Translations under genes and position numbers: made by a program | Part shown: piece after piece, positions 5,678 through 6,225 of the stretch | Numbering within the stretch: position 1 is the stretch's first letter | Layout of the letters: each line of letters opens with the position of its first letter | DNA from: JARRRL01 sp037380725 | Lineage (GTDB): Bacteria > Pseudomonadota > Gammaproteobacteria > Pseudomonadales > JANQJO01 | Reading direction: 5' to 3' | NCBI GenBank assembly: GCA_037380725.1 | Contig: JARRRL010000218.1 | Location: 1 to 6,225 of the forward strand | DNA: 6,225 nucleotides | The notes under the pieces: generated by a model | Told to the model about the DNA's origin: nothing | Database searches by the model: none | What the model saw: the letters and a program-made list of their open reading frames with translations, nothing else

Positions 5678-6225
5678 TTAGAGCACCATAGTGCGAAACC
5701 GTATACTGCCATATAACAATGCCGTAATCATAATGTAATTACGGATTGTATTCAGCGTTATTTTGACCAATTCCCGAAAGAGTGTTATCGGTGAAATTGA
5801 CCGTGTTTTAATAAATGCAATTGCCAGCAATGCTACGGGTGTCCACAACAAAATATGAGGTGAGACAACAAGCAGAACGATAACGAGTATAGATAAAATA
5901 TAATAATATAAACTGTTACGGTAAAAAAAGAATTGACCCACAAGCATTTTTTGTCTCAATCTGGGGTGTAACTTTATCAGTGCGGGTACAATATATAAAC
6001 GCCATGGTTCAATGAGCCACGCATCAACACCTTGCTTCTGCACCTCATGATAGATCAAGGCATCTTCTATAAATAGCTTTTTAGCACCTCGCTCAATCAA
6101 ACGCCAAGCCAGATCCGTGTCTGCACCTTCTACAGCAAAGCCATGCGATGCGGGATATGAAAGTGTTTCGTCAAAACCAGAAACAGATAAAAATAAGCTG
6201 CGACGATAGAAAATATTACTGGTGG
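5678..6225 (-). CDS. Glycosyltransferase family 2, membrane-anchored, C-terminal part, cut by the window edge
   Basis: The frame ending at the TAA 5678-5680 stays open to the right edge, giving 181 visible residues (codons begin at 6223); the true start lies outside. The visible part opens with TSNIFYRRSLFLSVSGFDE and continues to VEGADTDLAWRLIERGAK, the GT-A acceptor-site block where 'ED.DL.wRl' is usual; here the pair is Ala-Asp (Asp at visible residue 35), keeping the presumed catalytic base. IEDALIYHEVQ (51-61) matches the following beta strand and His. A conserved-looking segment with EPWRLYIVPALIKLHP comes next, then a hydrophobic region with about two transmembrane helices and perhaps a third near the end. 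This suggests an inner-membrane enzyme extending a lipid-linked glycan. A TTG at 6100 is an in-frame internal codon within the GT fold, not a start. The gene is 84 bases upstream of the ABC ATPase and likely shares its transcript. Confidence 0.85.
   Translation of the reverse strand, partial: TSNIFYRRSLFLSVSGFDETLSYPASHGFAVEGADTDLAWRLIERGAKKLFIEDALIYHEVQKQGVDAWLIEPWRLYIVPALIKLHPRLRQKMLVGQFFFYRNSLYYYILSILVIVLLVVSPHILLWTPVALLAIAFIKTRSISPITLFRELVKITLNTIRNYIMITALLYGSIRFRTMVL

Overview
The window is one strand-consistent block of a cell-surface glycan gene cluster. All six genes supported here read on the minus strand, so the transcription order runs from high to low coordinates: the 3' end of a membrane-anchored family 2 glycosyltransferase (5678 to the right edge), an ABC exporter ATPase (4394-5593), its ABC-2 permease (3595-4401), a predicted secreted lipoprotein glycoside hydrolase of the clan GH-A / GH51-like type (1800-3548), a complete family 2 glycosyltransferase (635-1675) and the 5' part of a family 4 glycosyltransferase (1-623, cut by the left edge). 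Coding density is very high, with gaps of 84, 46, 124 and 11 bases and one 8-base overlap. No stretch above 300 bases lacks a gene.

Organism: a Gram-negative bacterium is likely. The GH carries a lipobox-type signal, Shine-Dalgarno sites are classical (GGAGG, GGAAGGA, GAGGG), and the base composition is moderate (about 40-47% GC in lines counted by eye). I cannot place it more precisely. A run of five Ns at 1656-1660 suggests a draft or metagenome-derived assembly.

How the genes may work together (inference): the glycosyltransferases assemble a glycan from activated sugars at the inner membrane. The ATPase/permease pair, translationally coupled by the overlapping ATGTATAA, moves a glycan, glycolipid or related amphiphile across the membrane. 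The lipoprotein hydrolase acts outside the cytoplasm, perhaps trimming or remodelling a furanose-containing glycan made by the same cluster. The ATPase looks like the DrrA/COG1131 type rather than a Wzt/KpsT capsule ATPase, so the cargo is open.

There are no RNA genes, mobile elements, CRISPR arrays or att sites that I can support. The most interesting observation is the placement of a GH51-like surface lipoprotein directly between a dedicated ABC exporter and the glycosyltransferases. I see no evidence here for a wholly new class of system; both ends of the cluster lie outside the window.
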